Source: JAIBJN01 sp035461525 (GTDB lineage Bacteria > Actinomycetota > Thermoleophilia > Gaiellales > Gaiellaceae). From it: 64,000 bases of DNA. Numbering within the stretch: position 1 is the stretch's first letter; each line of letters starts with the position of its first letter. The notes under the pieces were generated by a model that saw only the letters and a program-made list of their open reading frames with translations, was not told the DNA's origin and searched no databases. Below, in pieces: positions 54,877 through 63,795 of the stretch. The DNA lies in contig DATHVD010000050.1 in NCBI GenBank assembly GCA_035461525.1, positions 5,035 through 69,034 of the forward strand, given 5' to 3'. Made by a program: the position numbers and the translations under genes.

Positions 54877-55908
54877 CTACGCGATCCGCTCGACGCGCTC
54901 GTCGTCGTCGATCTCCATGTCCGCCATCTCGGGCATGGTGCGGAGCATGGCGAAGGTGAACCCCTCGCGCGCGAGGAAGACGAGGCCCAGGCCGAGGCCG
55001 ACGGAGGCCTCGATCGCCTGGAGGCCGATGCCGAAGAGGATCCCGTAGCCGTAGCCGACCCCGAAGGGCAGGAGGGCCAAGGCGACGGCCGCCTGCACGA
55101 GCCCGACGTTCCCCGGCCAGACCGGCAGGATCATGACGAGGTTCATGATCACGAGGACGACGGCGGCCGCCGGAATGGACGCGTCGATCCCGAAGGCGAG
55201 GAGGGTCGCGTAGACGGCGAACAGCTGCGCCATCCAGCCGACGACCTGGAAGAGCAGGGCCCGGAGCGCGGGGAGCGGGCGGCGCAGGACGGTGAGGCCC
55301 ATCCGGCCCATGTGGAGGATCCGCCGCACGGCTCCGTACTCCTCTCCGACGGGTTGAGGGTCGCGGCGGGCGAGGACGAGGGCGGCCAGCAGGAGGCCGA
55401 GGCCGACGCCGACGACGATGCCGAGCACGGGCATCGCCCAGCCCGGGATCGGCGCCACGTAGAGGGTGAAGAGGACGAGCGCGACCGCGACGACGACGTC
55501 GAACATGCGGTGCGCGAACACCGTCCCCATGACGATGGCCCACGTCCCGGCTCGGCGGCGCACATGTCGGAGGATCACGGCGACGCGCGCGAGCTCCCCC
55601 ACGCGGCCGGGGAGCGCCGCGTTGGCGAGGAGGCCGATGCAGAACGCCGAGAACACGGAGCGCCGCCTCGGCCACGGCGGGGGAAGCGCCTCCTTGAGGA
55701 CGATCCGCCATGCCTGCGCGCGGACGATCACCGAGAAGAGGTTGACGAGGACGGCGACGGCGACCCACTCCCACTCGACGGCGCGGAAGGCGCGCTCGAG
55801 GATCCCGAGGTCGGGCCCGCGCCAGATTGCGAGCGCGACGAGCGCGACCGAGGGGACGAGGACGAGCGCCGACCGGCCCGCGCGGGTACGGGGCAGGCGC
55901 GGCCGCAT
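54877..55908 (-). CDS. LPG-synthase-TM-like (UPF0104) membrane protein
   Basis: 343 residues, about eight hydrophobic helices. Typical blocks: SAFCIGLLANAALPGRVGELARVAVIL and the C-terminal VLVIMNLVMILPVWPGNVGLVQAAVALALLPFGVGYGYGILFGIGLQAIEA. As at 36972, no aminoacyl-transfer domain follows. Its ATG overlaps the stop of the PimA-like glycosyltransferase gene, so it may flip or accommodate the same lipid-linked sugar; this is inference. Acidic C-terminal tail (ADMEIDDDERVERIA). Confidence 0.83.
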   Translation of the reverse strand: MRPRLPRTRAGRSALVLVPSVALVALAIWRGPDLGILERAFRAVEWEWVAVAVLVNLFSVIVRAQAWRIVLKEALPPPWPRRRSVFSAFCIGLLANAALPGRVGELARVAVILRHVRRRAGTWAIVMGTVFAHRMFDVVVAVALVLFTLYVAPIPGWAMPVLGIVVGVGLGLLLAALVLARRDPQPVGEEYGAVRRILHMGRMGLTVLRRPLPALRALLFQVVGWMAQLFAVYATLLAFGIDASIPAAAVVLVIMNLVMILPVWPGNVGLVQAAVALALLPFGVGYGYGILFGIGLQAIEASVGLGLGLVFLAREGFTFAMLRTMPEMADMEIDDDERVERIA

Positions 55909-57053
55909 CAGGCCGCGACCCGAGCCGCCTCGCCGCCGGAGACGAGCTCTTCGTAGATCCCGAGGAGACGGGCGGCGATCCGGTCCCAGGAGTAGGGCTC
56001 CGCCGCCTTGCGGGCGGCGGCTCCCAGGCGGCGGCGGCGCTCCTCGTCCCCGAGCAGCTCGAGCAGGGCGCCTGCGAGCGCGTCCGGATCGCCCGGGGGG
56101 ACGAGGATCCCGGTCTCGGGGCCCGCGACCTGCGCGTAGCCTTCGATGTCCGACGCGACGACGGGGGTCGCGGAGGCGAACGCGCGCGTGAGCACCATGC
56201 CGAAGCTCTCGCCCCCGAGCGAGGGCGCGACGAGCAGGCTCGCGGCGTCGAGCTCGGCCGTCAGCTTCTCCTCGTGCACCGCGCCGAGGAGGTCGACGCC
56301 GTCAAGTGAGAAACTCGAGCGGCGGGCGAGCCAGCGGACGGAGAGCGGGTCGGCGCCGATGAGGCGGAGACGGGCGCCGGTGCGGCTGTGGATCCGCGGC
56401 CAGGCGCGGAGGAGCACGGGCAGGCCCTTGCGCGGCTCGTTGCGCCCGATGAAGACGACGTTGCCGTTGCGCCCGCCGGGATCGAACGCCGCCGGCAGCT
56501 CGATGCCGTTGGGGACGATCTCGAAGGGGCCGCCGACGTGGGGCTCCGCGGCGCGGCGCGCGAACTCCGAGACGGCGATGCGCCGGTCGATCCGCCCGGC
56601 GGCAGGGCCCCAGAGGGCGCGCCCGATCGGATACCAGCCGAGCCGCTCGCCGGCGGAGTGGCAGGTGGCGACGACCGGGCAGGGCGCCGACACGAGCGCG
56701 AAGACGGAGAGGATCGGCGCGAAGGGCTCGTGCACGTGAACGACGTCGAACTGCTGCTCCTCCCAGATCCGGCGCACGTGCAGCATGGCCCGCGGGCTGA
56801 GGATGATGTTCGGCAGGGAGGCGTTGGCCGGCACGATCACCGAGCGGCCCACGGGCAGCACGTAGTCGGGGGGCCGGTCGTGACGGCCCTGCTTCGGGTG
56901 GAGGAGCCACGTGAGCCGGCCCGGCGGGTCGTGGCCCATGATGATCCTCGCGTCGACACCGAGCCGCCGTAGCGCCCGGGCTTGGTGGTCGGCGTGCTCC
57001 TGGACGCCGCCCCAGAACGACCAGGAGTACGGCACGACGATACCGACCTTCAT
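55908..57053 (-). CDS. GT4-family glycosyltransferase, PimA-like
   Basis: 381 residues, GT-B fold. It starts MKVGIVVPYSWSFWGGVQEHADHQARAL like phosphatidyl-myo-inositol mannosyltransferase PimA. The donor-site blocks are VVFIGRNEPRKGLPVLLRAW, PSLGGESFGMVLTRAFASATPVVASDIEGYAQVAG. A role in phosphatidylinositol mannoside or other glycolipid synthesis is likely, but not proven without the acceptor. The ATG lies 6 nt after TAGGGT (leaderless). Divergent from an aminotransferase gene. Confidence 0.88.
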   Translation of the reverse strand: MKVGIVVPYSWSFWGGVQEHADHQARALRRLGVDARIIMGHDPPGRLTWLLHPKQGRHDRPPDYVLPVGRSVIVPANASLPNIILSPRAMLHVRRIWEEQQFDVVHVHEPFAPILSVFALVSAPCPVVATCHSAGERLGWYPIGRALWGPAAGRIDRRIAVSEFARRAAEPHVGGPFEIVPNGIELPAAFDPGGRNGNVVFIGRNEPRKGLPVLLRAWPRIHSRTGARLRLIGADPLSVRWLARRSSFSLDGVDLLGAVHEEKLTAELDAASLLVAPSLGGESFGMVLTRAFASATPVVASDIEGYAQVAGPETGILVPPGDPDALAGALLELLGDEERRRRLGAAARKAAEPYSWDRIAARLLGIYEELVSGGEAARVAA

Positions 57054-57092
57054 GGCGCAACCCTACCCGCCCGCGGCGTCTACACTCGCGGC

Positions 57093-58292
57093 GTGATCAA
57101 GCGGGCGAAGCGGCTCGAACCGATCCGCGGCTTCGGCATCGACCGGGTCGCGGCGGCCGCCGATCGCCCCGTGCAGGCGAGCGCCCGCTGGCCCGTCCTG
57201 CGCCTGGAGAACCTCGACACGGACCTGCCCCTCCCGCCCGAGGCCGTGCCCGTAACGGCCGAGAGCCTCACGACCCCGGAGGCGAACAGCTGGCTCCCCT
57301 TCACCGGCGACCACGACCTGCGCGCGGCGATCTCCGACTTCCTGACGGAGCGCTACGGCCGGCGCTACGACCCCAAGCGGGAGATCGTGATCACGTGCGG
57401 CGGCATGGAGGGCCTCCTGAACGCCCTCCTCGTCACGGTCGACCCCGGTGACGAGATCATCGTCACGGACCCGACCTACGCGGGCATCGTCAACCGGATC
57501 CACCTGGCCGGAGGGACGCCGGCGCTCGTCCCGTTCCGCGCGGACGCCGGCGAGTGGCGCCTCGATCGGGACGCACTCGCGTCGGCGGCCGGCGGCGGGC
57601 GCGCCGCGGGGATGCTGCTCATGAGCCCGTCGATGCCCTCCGGCGGCACCTTCGACGAGGACGACTGGCGCACGGTCTGCGACCTCTGTCTCGAGCACGA
57701 CCTCTTCCTGATCTACGACTCGGCGATGGAGCGCCTGCTCTTCGACGGCCGGCCGCTCCTCCACCCGCTCCGCCACGAGGGCATGGCCGAGCGGACGATC
57801 GTCGTCGGGTCGATCTCGAAGGAGCACCGGATGATCGGCTGGCGCGTCGGCTGGGTGGCCGGGCCCGCGGAGACGGTCGAGGATGCGGGCTGGGCGCACG
57901 TCTACAACACGACGATGCCGGTCGCGCTCTCGCGCCGTGCCGGGGCCGCGGTCCTCCGCGGCGACCAGGGGCACGTCGCCGGCTGCGTCGCCGAGCTCGA
58001 GCGCCGGCGCGACGCGATCCTCGCGGGGCTGCCGGACTGGCCGTTCGTCTCGCCCGGAGGCGGCTGGTCCCTCCTCCTCGACACGGCCACGCTCGGGATC
58101 CCCGCCCCGGAGGCCTCCCGCCTCCTCCTCGAGGAGAGCGCGATCGCGGCCACCGCGATGGTCGGCTGGGGCGGCCCGGTGGCCGAGCGCCACGTCCGCT
58201 TCGTCTTCAGCGCCGAGCCGCTGGAGCGGCTGGAGACCATTCCCGAGCGCGTCGCCGACGGCTCCCTGGCGCGGGCCGTGACCGAGCGGTGA
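57093..58292 (+). CDS. Pyridoxal-phosphate aminotransferase, class I/II
   Basis: 399 residues, fold type I. PLP lysine in VVGSISKEHRMIGWRVGWVAGPAE; the Asp and Tyr that hold the cofactor lie in LFLIYDSAMERLLFD. The N-terminal part includes TVDPGDEIIVTDPTYAGIVNRIHLAGG. The substrate is unknown (aspartate- or alanine-type enzymes are closest in layout). The GTG lies 6 nt after TACACT (leaderless). The deaminase gene overlaps its stop. Confidence 0.88.
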   Translation: MIKRAKRLEPIRGFGIDRVAAAADRPVQASARWPVLRLENLDTDLPLPPEAVPVTAESLTTPEANSWLPFTGDHDLRAAISDFLTERYGRRYDPKREIVITCGGMEGLLNALLVTVDPGDEIIVTDPTYAGIVNRIHLAGGTPALVPFRADAGEWRLDRDALASAAGGGRAAGMLLMSPSMPSGGTFDEDDWRTVCDLCLEHDLFLIYDSAMERLLFDGRPLLHPLRHEGMAERTIVVGSISKEHRMIGWRVGWVAGPAETVEDAGWAHVYNTTMPVALSRRAGAAVLRGDQGHVAGCVAELERRRDAILAGLPDWPFVSPGGGWSLLLDTATLGIPAPEASRLLLEESAIAATAMVGWGGPVAERHVRFVFSAEPLERLETIPERVADGSLARAVTER

Positions 58293-59314
58293 CGGAGGCC
58301 CTCGGCCACGTCCAACGCATCGCCCGGCAGGGTCTCGCCGAGCTGCACACGCACCTCGGCGGCTCGGTCGACCCGGCGGTCATGTGGACCCTCTCGCACG
58401 AGCAGGGCATCACCCTGCCGGTCAAGGACTACTGGGACTTCGTCGACCTCGTCACCGTCGACCCGCGCGGGGTCGAGGGCCTCCCCGAGCTGGACGGGAT
58501 CTACAGGTGGACCGAGCTGATCCAGTCGAGCCCGCTCGCCGTCGAGCGCTCGGTGCACGGTGCGATCGGCGGGGCCTACCGCACGCAGAACATCACGACG
58601 CTCGAGCTGCGCTTCAACCCCATGAAGCGAAATCGCGGCGGCGAGCGCGACCTCGACCACATCATCATGGCCGCGACCCGCGGCCTCGACCGTGCGCGGC
58701 TCGAGTACCCGAAGGTGCGCGCCGGCCTCATCCTGATGATGGACCGGACGTTCACGTTCGGCCAGAACGAGGTCATCGTCGAGAAGGCGATCCGCTACTC
58801 GGACCGCGGCATCGTCGGCGTCGACATCGCAGGGCCACGGCCGGACGGCGGCCGCTACGCCTACCGCGACCTGGCGCCGCTCGTCGAGACCGCTCGCGCC
58901 GCAGGGCTGGGAGTCACCATCCACGTCGGCGAGGAGGGCCGGCACGGGATCGAGGAGATCGGCGAGGTCGTCCAGCACCTGCGGCCCGAGCGCATCGGCC
59001 ACGGCATCCTCGCGGCGAAGGACGGGGCGACGATCGAGCTCCTCCGCGAGTCCGGGACGGTGCTCGAGATCTGCCCGAGCTCGAACCTCCTCACGGGCGC
59101 GCTCGCGGACGAGGACGAGCTGCGCGAGACCGTGCGCGCGTTCGCGGACGGCGGGGTGCCGTTCACGATCGCCACGGACGGGCCCGAGATGATGCAGACC
59201 CACCTACGCGACGAGCTCGCGCTCCTCATCCGCATCGGCGCCCTCGGCGCGGAGGAGACGGACGAGGTCAACGCGCGCGGTCACTCGTCGGCGTTCGTAC
59301 GCCGAAGGGCGTAG
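58289..59314 (+). CDS. Adenosine deaminase-like enzyme
   Basis: 341 residues, amidohydrolase TIM barrel. The metal site HTH is seen in GLAELHTHLGGSVD, with His/Glu in GVTIHVGEEGRHG, GHG in RIGHGILAAKDGA and the catalytic Asp in FTIATDGPEMMQTHL. Classical adenosine deaminases have TDDP here; this protein has TDGP, so the second Asp that contacts purine is missing and the substrate may differ. A distinctive insert (LRFNPMKRNRGGERDLDHIIMAATRGLDRA) supports a separate subgroup. Coupled by GTGA to an aminotransferase. Confidence 0.85.
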   Translation: MTEALGHVQRIARQGLAELHTHLGGSVDPAVMWTLSHEQGITLPVKDYWDFVDLVTVDPRGVEGLPELDGIYRWTELIQSSPLAVERSVHGAIGGAYRTQNITTLELRFNPMKRNRGGERDLDHIIMAATRGLDRARLEYPKVRAGLILMMDRTFTFGQNEVIVEKAIRYSDRGIVGVDIAGPRPDGGRYAYRDLAPLVETARAAGLGVTIHVGEEGRHGIEEIGEVVQHLRPERIGHGILAAKDGATIELLRESGTVLEICPSSNLLTGALADEDELRETVRAFADGGVPFTIATDGPEMMQTHLRDELALLIRIGALGAEETDEVNARGHSSAFVRRRA

Positions 59315-59374
59315 CGCGAAAGATCGGCCTGCGAGCCAATGGCGGCGGGCGGTCGCGGCGGCGAGGATGGCCGC

Positions 59375-59647
59375 ATGCTCAGCGCCCACAGCGGAATCCG
59401 GTTCACCGAGCGGCAGCGGCAGGTCGTCAGGCTGATCGCAGCGGGGTGCTCCAACGTCGAGATCGCCGACAGACTCGGCGTCTCCCCACGCACCGCGAAG
59501 GCCCACTCGGACGTCCTGCGGACGAAGCTCGGCGTGAGCCGGCGACGGCAGATCCCGGCCGCCTTTCGCGAGGCGACGGGCGAGGACCCCCTCCGAAGCC
59601 TCGGGGCCGCTCCCGACGCGCGCGACAACTCCCGCGCGTCGGGCTGA
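59375..59647 (+). CDS. Stand-alone LuxR-type HTH protein
   Basis: 90 residues. Essentially one GerE/LuxR helix-turn-helix: FTERQRQVVRLIAAGCSNVEIADRLGVSPRTAKAHSDVLRTKLGVSRRRQIPAAFREA. No receiver or sensor domain is present, so it may be an activated fragment regulator or a partner of larger proteins. An upstream start (59339) in frame would add only low-complexity residues; the ATG at 59375 (MLSAHSGIRF) is preferred. A strong terminator follows 11 nt after the stop. Confidence 0.82.
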   Translation: MLSAHSGIRFTERQRQVVRLIAAGCSNVEIADRLGVSPRTAKAHSDVLRTKLGVSRRRQIPAAFREATGEDPLRSLGAAPDARDNSRASG

Positions 59648-59658
59648 CAGCCTCGAGG

Positions 59659-59699
59659 GACGACCCGCGCCCGCGGCTCCCCCGCGGGTGCGGGTCGTC
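59659..59699 (+). terminator. Very strong terminator hairpin
   Basis: 18-bp arms (GACGACCCGC...GCGGGTCGTC outside, CCCGCGG...CCGCGGG inside) with one G-U pair and a 5-nt loop, no U-tract. It separates the small LuxR gene from the MalT-like gene and should block read-through. Confidence 0.8.
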
Positions 59700-59735
59700 T
59701 CCTCCCGCCATCTGGAAGCCTCGCGCGCCAGCGGT

Positions 59736-59741
59736 TAGGCT
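59736..59741 (+). promoter_or_regulatory. Putative -10 hexamer TAGGCT of the MalT-like gene
   Basis: TAGGCT 27 nt before the GTG at 59769, with GGGAG as ribosome-binding site 8 nt before the start. Unlike many genes here this one is leadered. Confidence 0.4.
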
Positions 59742-59768
59742 CCCTTCCCCGACTTGGGAGCCGCAGCC

Positions 59769-62327
59769 GTGACGGCAACCCCGGACGTCGTCCCGACACC
59801 CCTCTTCCGGCGCCACGTTCGCCGGCCGCGCCTGACCGCGCTCCTCGACGAGGCCACCGCGCAGTCGCTCCTGGTGGTCGCGCCGGCAGGGTATGGGAAG
59901 ACGACGCTCGCCCGTGAATGGCTCCAGGGCCGCGAGGACGCGGTCTGGTTCCTCCCCACCCCGTCGTCCGCCGACCTCGGCGCGTTCTCCGCGGGTCTAG
60001 TCGACACGGTGCAGCCGGTGCTGCCGGGCGCCGGCGAGCGCATCCGGCAGCGCCTGCGCGTCGCCGACGACCCGGGGCGGCTTGCGCGGCCGCTCGCCGA
60101 GATGCTTGCCGAGGATCTCGAGGAGTGGCCGCAGGGCGCCGTGATTGTGCTCGACGACTACCACCTCCTGGCCGAGTCGGCCCCCGTCGAGAGCTTCCTC
60201 GACCGTCTTCTCCTGCTCGCGCCCATCCGGCTCCTCGTGACGTCGAGGCGGCGGCCGGGCTGGGCGACGGCGCGGCGGTTCCTCTACGGCGAGGTAACGG
60301 AGATCGGGCGCGACCAGCTGGCGATGACCGCGGCCGAGGCGGGGCAGGTGCTCGAGGGGCGCTCGTCCCGCGCCGTCCGGGCGCTCGTCCGCCAGGCGGA
60401 CGGCTGGCCGGCGGTGATCGGCCTCGCGTCGCTCTCGGCCGACCTCGAGTTCCCGGAGGAGAAGGCCTCGGAGTCGCTCTTCCGCTACTTCGCCGAGGAG
60501 GTCCTCCGGCGGGAGCCGCCCGACGTGCAGCGATTCATGCTCGCGGCCTCGGTTCCGCTCTCCTTCGGGCCGCGCCTGGCACGCGACGTCCTCGGCTTCG
60601 CGGATCCGGAACCGATCCTCGCTCGCCTGCGCGACGCCAACCTCGTCCACGAGAGAGGAGCCGGCGAGCTCCGCTTCCATCCGCTCGTTCGGCAGTTCCT
60701 CCGTCATCGGCTCGAATCCGCCGAACCCGCGGAGTTCGCCGCCCGGGCCGCGCGGATCGTCGACGACGCACGCGAGCGCGGGCGCTGGGAGGAGGCGTTC
60801 GAGCTCTCCCTCGAGAGCGGCCGTGCGGATGACGCCGCCAGGATCGCCGGACGCGCCGCGCGAGACCTCCTGGCGACGGGCCAGAGCGAGACGCTGGAGA
60901 AGTGGCTCGCGGCGTGCGGCGGCTCCGCGGTGACGGAGCCGCTCGCGGCCCTCGCCGGCGCCGAGCTGCTGATCCGCAAAGGCGAGATGTCCACCGCGGC
61001 AGCCGTGGCCGAGGACACGGTCGCCCGGATCCCGGACGACCACCCCGACCACGCGTGGGCGTGCAACGTCACCGGCCGCGCACTGCACTTCACGTCGAAT
61101 GAGAAGGGTGCATTCGCAATGTTCGAACGCGGCCGTCAGGCCGCGCTCGACGACATCGATGCCAAAGAAGCCCTCTGGGGCCTCATCATGACCGCCGTTG
61201 AGATCGCCCCTGAGGCGATGGACGAGTATCTGAACGAGCTCGACGCTCGCTATCCGAACGACCTTGACGTGCGCCTCAGACTCGCCGTCGGGCGGTACGG
61301 TCAGGCTGAACAGACCCGATCAATCACGGGGACGTGGCAGAGATTCTCGGCTCTACTCGATTCCGTCGAGTTCTCTGAAGACCCACTGGCAGCCTCAAGT
61401 TTCCTTGCGACCGCATCGGCCGCCTGTCGGCTGGGAGGACGATACTCAGCCAGCCGGGAGCTCGCGTCGCGTGCCTCGAAGATCTCTACCGAACTTAGAC
61501 TTCAGTTCGCGGAGGGCATCTGCCTAACCAATCACGCAGCTGCGGAGACCGGTCTCCGTCTGTTCTCTCGGGCGCATCGCACTTTGAACGCATTCGAGCG
61601 TACGACCATCCGAAACGAGGATCCTTACTACTTTGTCGAAGGAATGACATTACGTGCGCGCCTGCTTGCGTCCGAAGGACGGCTGAACGAGGCACTTAAC
61701 ACGCGCGAAGTGCTTGCGCTTGTGGATCCTCCTCCGCGTGCTCTCGGAATCAACCTCGCCACCCTGGCGATTATCCTTGCCGCGGCAGGACAGACGACCG
61801 CCGCACGAGAAACAGCCCGGCGTGCCTGTGACCAGGGAATCGATATTGAGATCTACTATCAAGCTCTCGTAGCTGAGACGATCGCGGACGGGATGGATGA
61901 ATCTCGTCGCTTTGTGTCTTGTGTGGCCGATACCGTACTTCAGTGCTCGCGAGCGTCGTGCCTCGATGCGTTGGTGCTCGGCTACCGTACGTACCCTCGA
62001 CTGCTTGAGGCGGCCATCGAAGATCAGGCGGCGAGTCTCGTGATACGAAGCTTGCTCTCTGAGAGTCGGGACTATGGAATTGCCAAACGCCTTGGAATCA
62101 CCGTCAGGTCAAGCCCGCAGGACACTAGCCTTCGGATGCTCACACCCAGGGAACGTGAGGTGCTTGAACTATTGGCTCTGGGGCTCGGAAACGTTGATAT
62201 CGGCCGACGCCTGCATATCGCCCCTAGCACCGTGAAGGTTCACGTTCGGCACATCCTCGAAAAGCTGGGTGCGCAGAATCGCCTTCAGGCCCTTGTCCAA
62301 GGACAAGCCCTTCTAGAGGAAATCTAG
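59769..62327 (+). CDS. MalT-like LuxR-family transcriptional regulator
   Basis: 852 residues. N-terminal P-loop STAND-type ATPase (VVAPAGYGKTTLAREWL; Walker B VIVLDDYHLLAE; sensor VTSRRRPGWATA), a long TPR-like helical region (about residues 330-770), and a C-terminal LuxR HTH (LTPREREVLELLALGLGNVDIGRRLHIAPSTVKVHVRHILEKLGAQNR). It is activated in other systems by ligand and ATP binding. Base composition is about 75-80% GC up to near 61,080 and about 52-60% after it, within the same gene. Third-position GC drops visibly, so the TPR/HTH half looks foreign or recombined. Confidence 0.92.
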   Translation: MTATPDVVPTPLFRRHVRRPRLTALLDEATAQSLLVVAPAGYGKTTLAREWLQGREDAVWFLPTPSSADLGAFSAGLVDTVQPVLPGAGERIRQRLRVADDPGRLARPLAEMLAEDLEEWPQGAVIVLDDYHLLAESAPVESFLDRLLLLAPIRLLVTSRRRPGWATARRFLYGEVTEIGRDQLAMTAAEAGQVLEGRSSRAVRALVRQADGWPAVIGLASLSADLEFPEEKASESLFRYFAEEVLRREPPDVQRFMLAASVPLSFGPRLARDVLGFADPEPILARLRDANLVHERGAGELRFHPLVRQFLRHRLESAEPAEFAARAARIVDDARERGRWEEAFELSLESGRADDAARIAGRAARDLLATGQSETLEKWLAACGGSAVTEPLAALAGAELLIRKGEMSTAAAVAEDTVARIPDDHPDHAWACNVTGRALHFTSNEKGAFAMFERGRQAALDDIDAKEALWGLIMTAVEIAPEAMDEYLNELDARYPNDLDVRLRLAVGRYGQAEQTRSITGTWQRFSALLDSVEFSEDPLAASSFLATASAACRLGGRYSASRELASRASKISTELRLQFAEGICLTNHAAAETGLRLFSRAHRTLNAFERTTIRNEDPYYFVEGMTLRARLLASEGRLNEALNTREVLALVDPPPRALGINLATLAIILAAAGQTTAARETARRACDQGIDIEIYYQALVAETIADGMDESRRFVSCVADTVLQCSRASCLDALVLGYRTYPRLLEAAIEDQAASLVIRSLLSESRDYGIAKRLGITVRSSPQDTSLRMLTPREREVLELLALGLGNVDIGRRLHIAPSTVKVHVRHILEKLGAQNRLQALVQGQALLEEI

Positions 62328-63724
62328 GCTGCTCCCACGCCCGCTAATGCAACCAGCGGTGGTTGCAGCTGCTGAGCTTCGACAGTGAAGTCTGGGCGAA
62401 CTCCTGACAAGTAGGTTTCGCCGGCGCCTGCAAGAATCGCTTCGAAGGCCACCACGACCTTGGTGTCGAACTGGGTATCGGCAGCTTGCGCAAGCCGGAA
62501 GCGGGCAACCCGGCTTGGCATGGCCTCTCGATACGGACGCCCAGAGGTCATCGCGTTGTACGCATCGGCCACAGCAATGATCCGTGACAAGAGCGGGATC
62601 TCCTCGCCTCTCATGCCATCGGGGTAGCCGTTGCCATCAACTCGCTCGTGATGGTGACGAACAATTCGGGCGATCTCAGCATAGTTGTCGACCTTGGCGA
62701 GAATTCTCTCGCCTATGACGGAATGCTCCTGCATGCACCGACGCTCCTCAAGGGTCAACGCCCCAGGCTTCTCGAGGAGACCTACCGGAAGGCCGACCTT
62801 TCCGATGTCATGGACTAGGCCACAGAGGTGAGCGAGCTGCTGCTCTTCGTCGGACAGCCCGAGCCGGCGCGCGATATCGCGAGCGTAGACTGCCACTGCA
62901 GCTGAATGGCCAGCTGTGTATTGATCTCGAGCATCGAGAGCAGCCACGAGCGCCGTGGCAAACGACAGACCGGCTCGCTCCAGCCGCTCATTTGCGACAC
63001 GAAGTTGCTCGGTCGTCTCTCTCTGCTCCCGATACAGGCCATGAAGGCGGTGAGCCGCGTAGGCAGGGGCAACGAACAAGAAGACACTCCAAACCGAGAG
63101 CGACTCGAAGGCCCAGACGAGCAGTACGAGGATCGGGGTATAGAGAGGGACCGTGCTAACGAGGATCGGGCGAAATAGGAGCATGATGTCCAAGAAACGT
63201 CCGCTTCCTCGGATCGCGACTGTCAACGCACCCAGCCCGACATCGACGGTTGGCTTGACGAGGACTGCCACGACCACTCCGACTACGAGGTGACCGAACG
63301 ACGGATCCTCCGGCTGGACGCTCGCTGCGGCGACACCTGCGAGCCCACCGCTGAGCGCAGCCGACCCAGTCCAGGTGAACCAACGCATACGCGGTCGACC
63401 GAAGGTGACGAGTAGGCCAGCCGCGCCAACAACCATCGCGCTCAGCGGACCGAAGACGACTGCCGTGAAGACGACAGGGAGCAGCGAGACCGTGATCTCG
63501 GTATTCGGACTAACGCGAACCGGACGTTTCTCAGCTAGCGCCGAGAGGACACTTAGGACGACCAGCGCCCATGCGGGCGCGACTGCACCTCCGGCGAGGA
63601 TCAAGGTCAGCGCTAGGCCGAGGGCCGCCAAAGCAAGAGCGACCGCGAAGATGGCGATTGGCTCCGGCTTGGATCTCTTCAGTGTCCTTCCAAGCCCGAG
63701 CTGAGTCTGGTCAAAACTAGTCAA
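62324..63724 (-). CDS. HD-GYP domain membrane protein (putative c-di-GMP phosphodiesterase)
   Basis: 466 residues. About 225 N-terminal residues form a six- to eight-helix membrane sensor (LALTLILAGGAVAPAWALVVL, EITVSLLPVVFTAVVFGPLS and more), then a linker helix and the HD-GYP domain (about 255-440). Catalytic elements are GHSAAVAVYARDIARRLGL, LVHDIGKVGLP (H305, D306), the HHERVDGNGYPDG block with GYP (about 357-370) and IIAVADAYNAMTSGRPYR. It should degrade cyclic di-nucleotides. The likely start is TTG at 63724. Its base composition is clearly lower in GC than most of the window. It overlaps the MalT-like gene by 4 bp. Confidence 0.9.
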   Translation of the reverse strand: MTSFDQTQLGLGRTLKRSKPEPIAIFAVALALAALGLALTLILAGGAVAPAWALVVLSVLSALAEKRPVRVSPNTEITVSLLPVVFTAVVFGPLSAMVVGAAGLLVTFGRPRMRWFTWTGSAALSGGLAGVAAASVQPEDPSFGHLVVGVVVAVLVKPTVDVGLGALTVAIRGSGRFLDIMLLFRPILVSTVPLYTPILVLLVWAFESLSVWSVFLFVAPAYAAHRLHGLYREQRETTEQLRVANERLERAGLSFATALVAALDARDQYTAGHSAAVAVYARDIARRLGLSDEEQQLAHLCGLVHDIGKVGLPVGLLEKPGALTLEERRCMQEHSVIGERILAKVDNYAEIARIVRHHHERVDGNGYPDGMRGEEIPLLSRIIAVADAYNAMTSGRPYREAMPSRVARFRLAQAADTQFDTKVVVAFEAILAGAGETYLSGVRPDFTVEAQQLQPPLVALAGVGAA

Positions 63725-63729
63725 AGCTC

Positions 63730-63758
63730 TTGAACGTCACTCAAAAGGGGGATATGAT
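63730..63758 (+). promoter_or_regulatory. Near-consensus sigma70-type promoter of the tiny peptide gene
   Basis: TTGAAC (63730-63735), a 17-nt spacer and TATGAT (63753-63758). This is the best match to the housekeeping consensus in the window. Transcription would start near 63765, giving a leader of about 30 nt with the purine-rich GAAGGGAG before the ATG at 63796. Confidence 0.75.
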
Positions 63759-63795
63759 CGCCTTGCCGTTCTGCCCCCCACCCGAAGGGAGTCCG

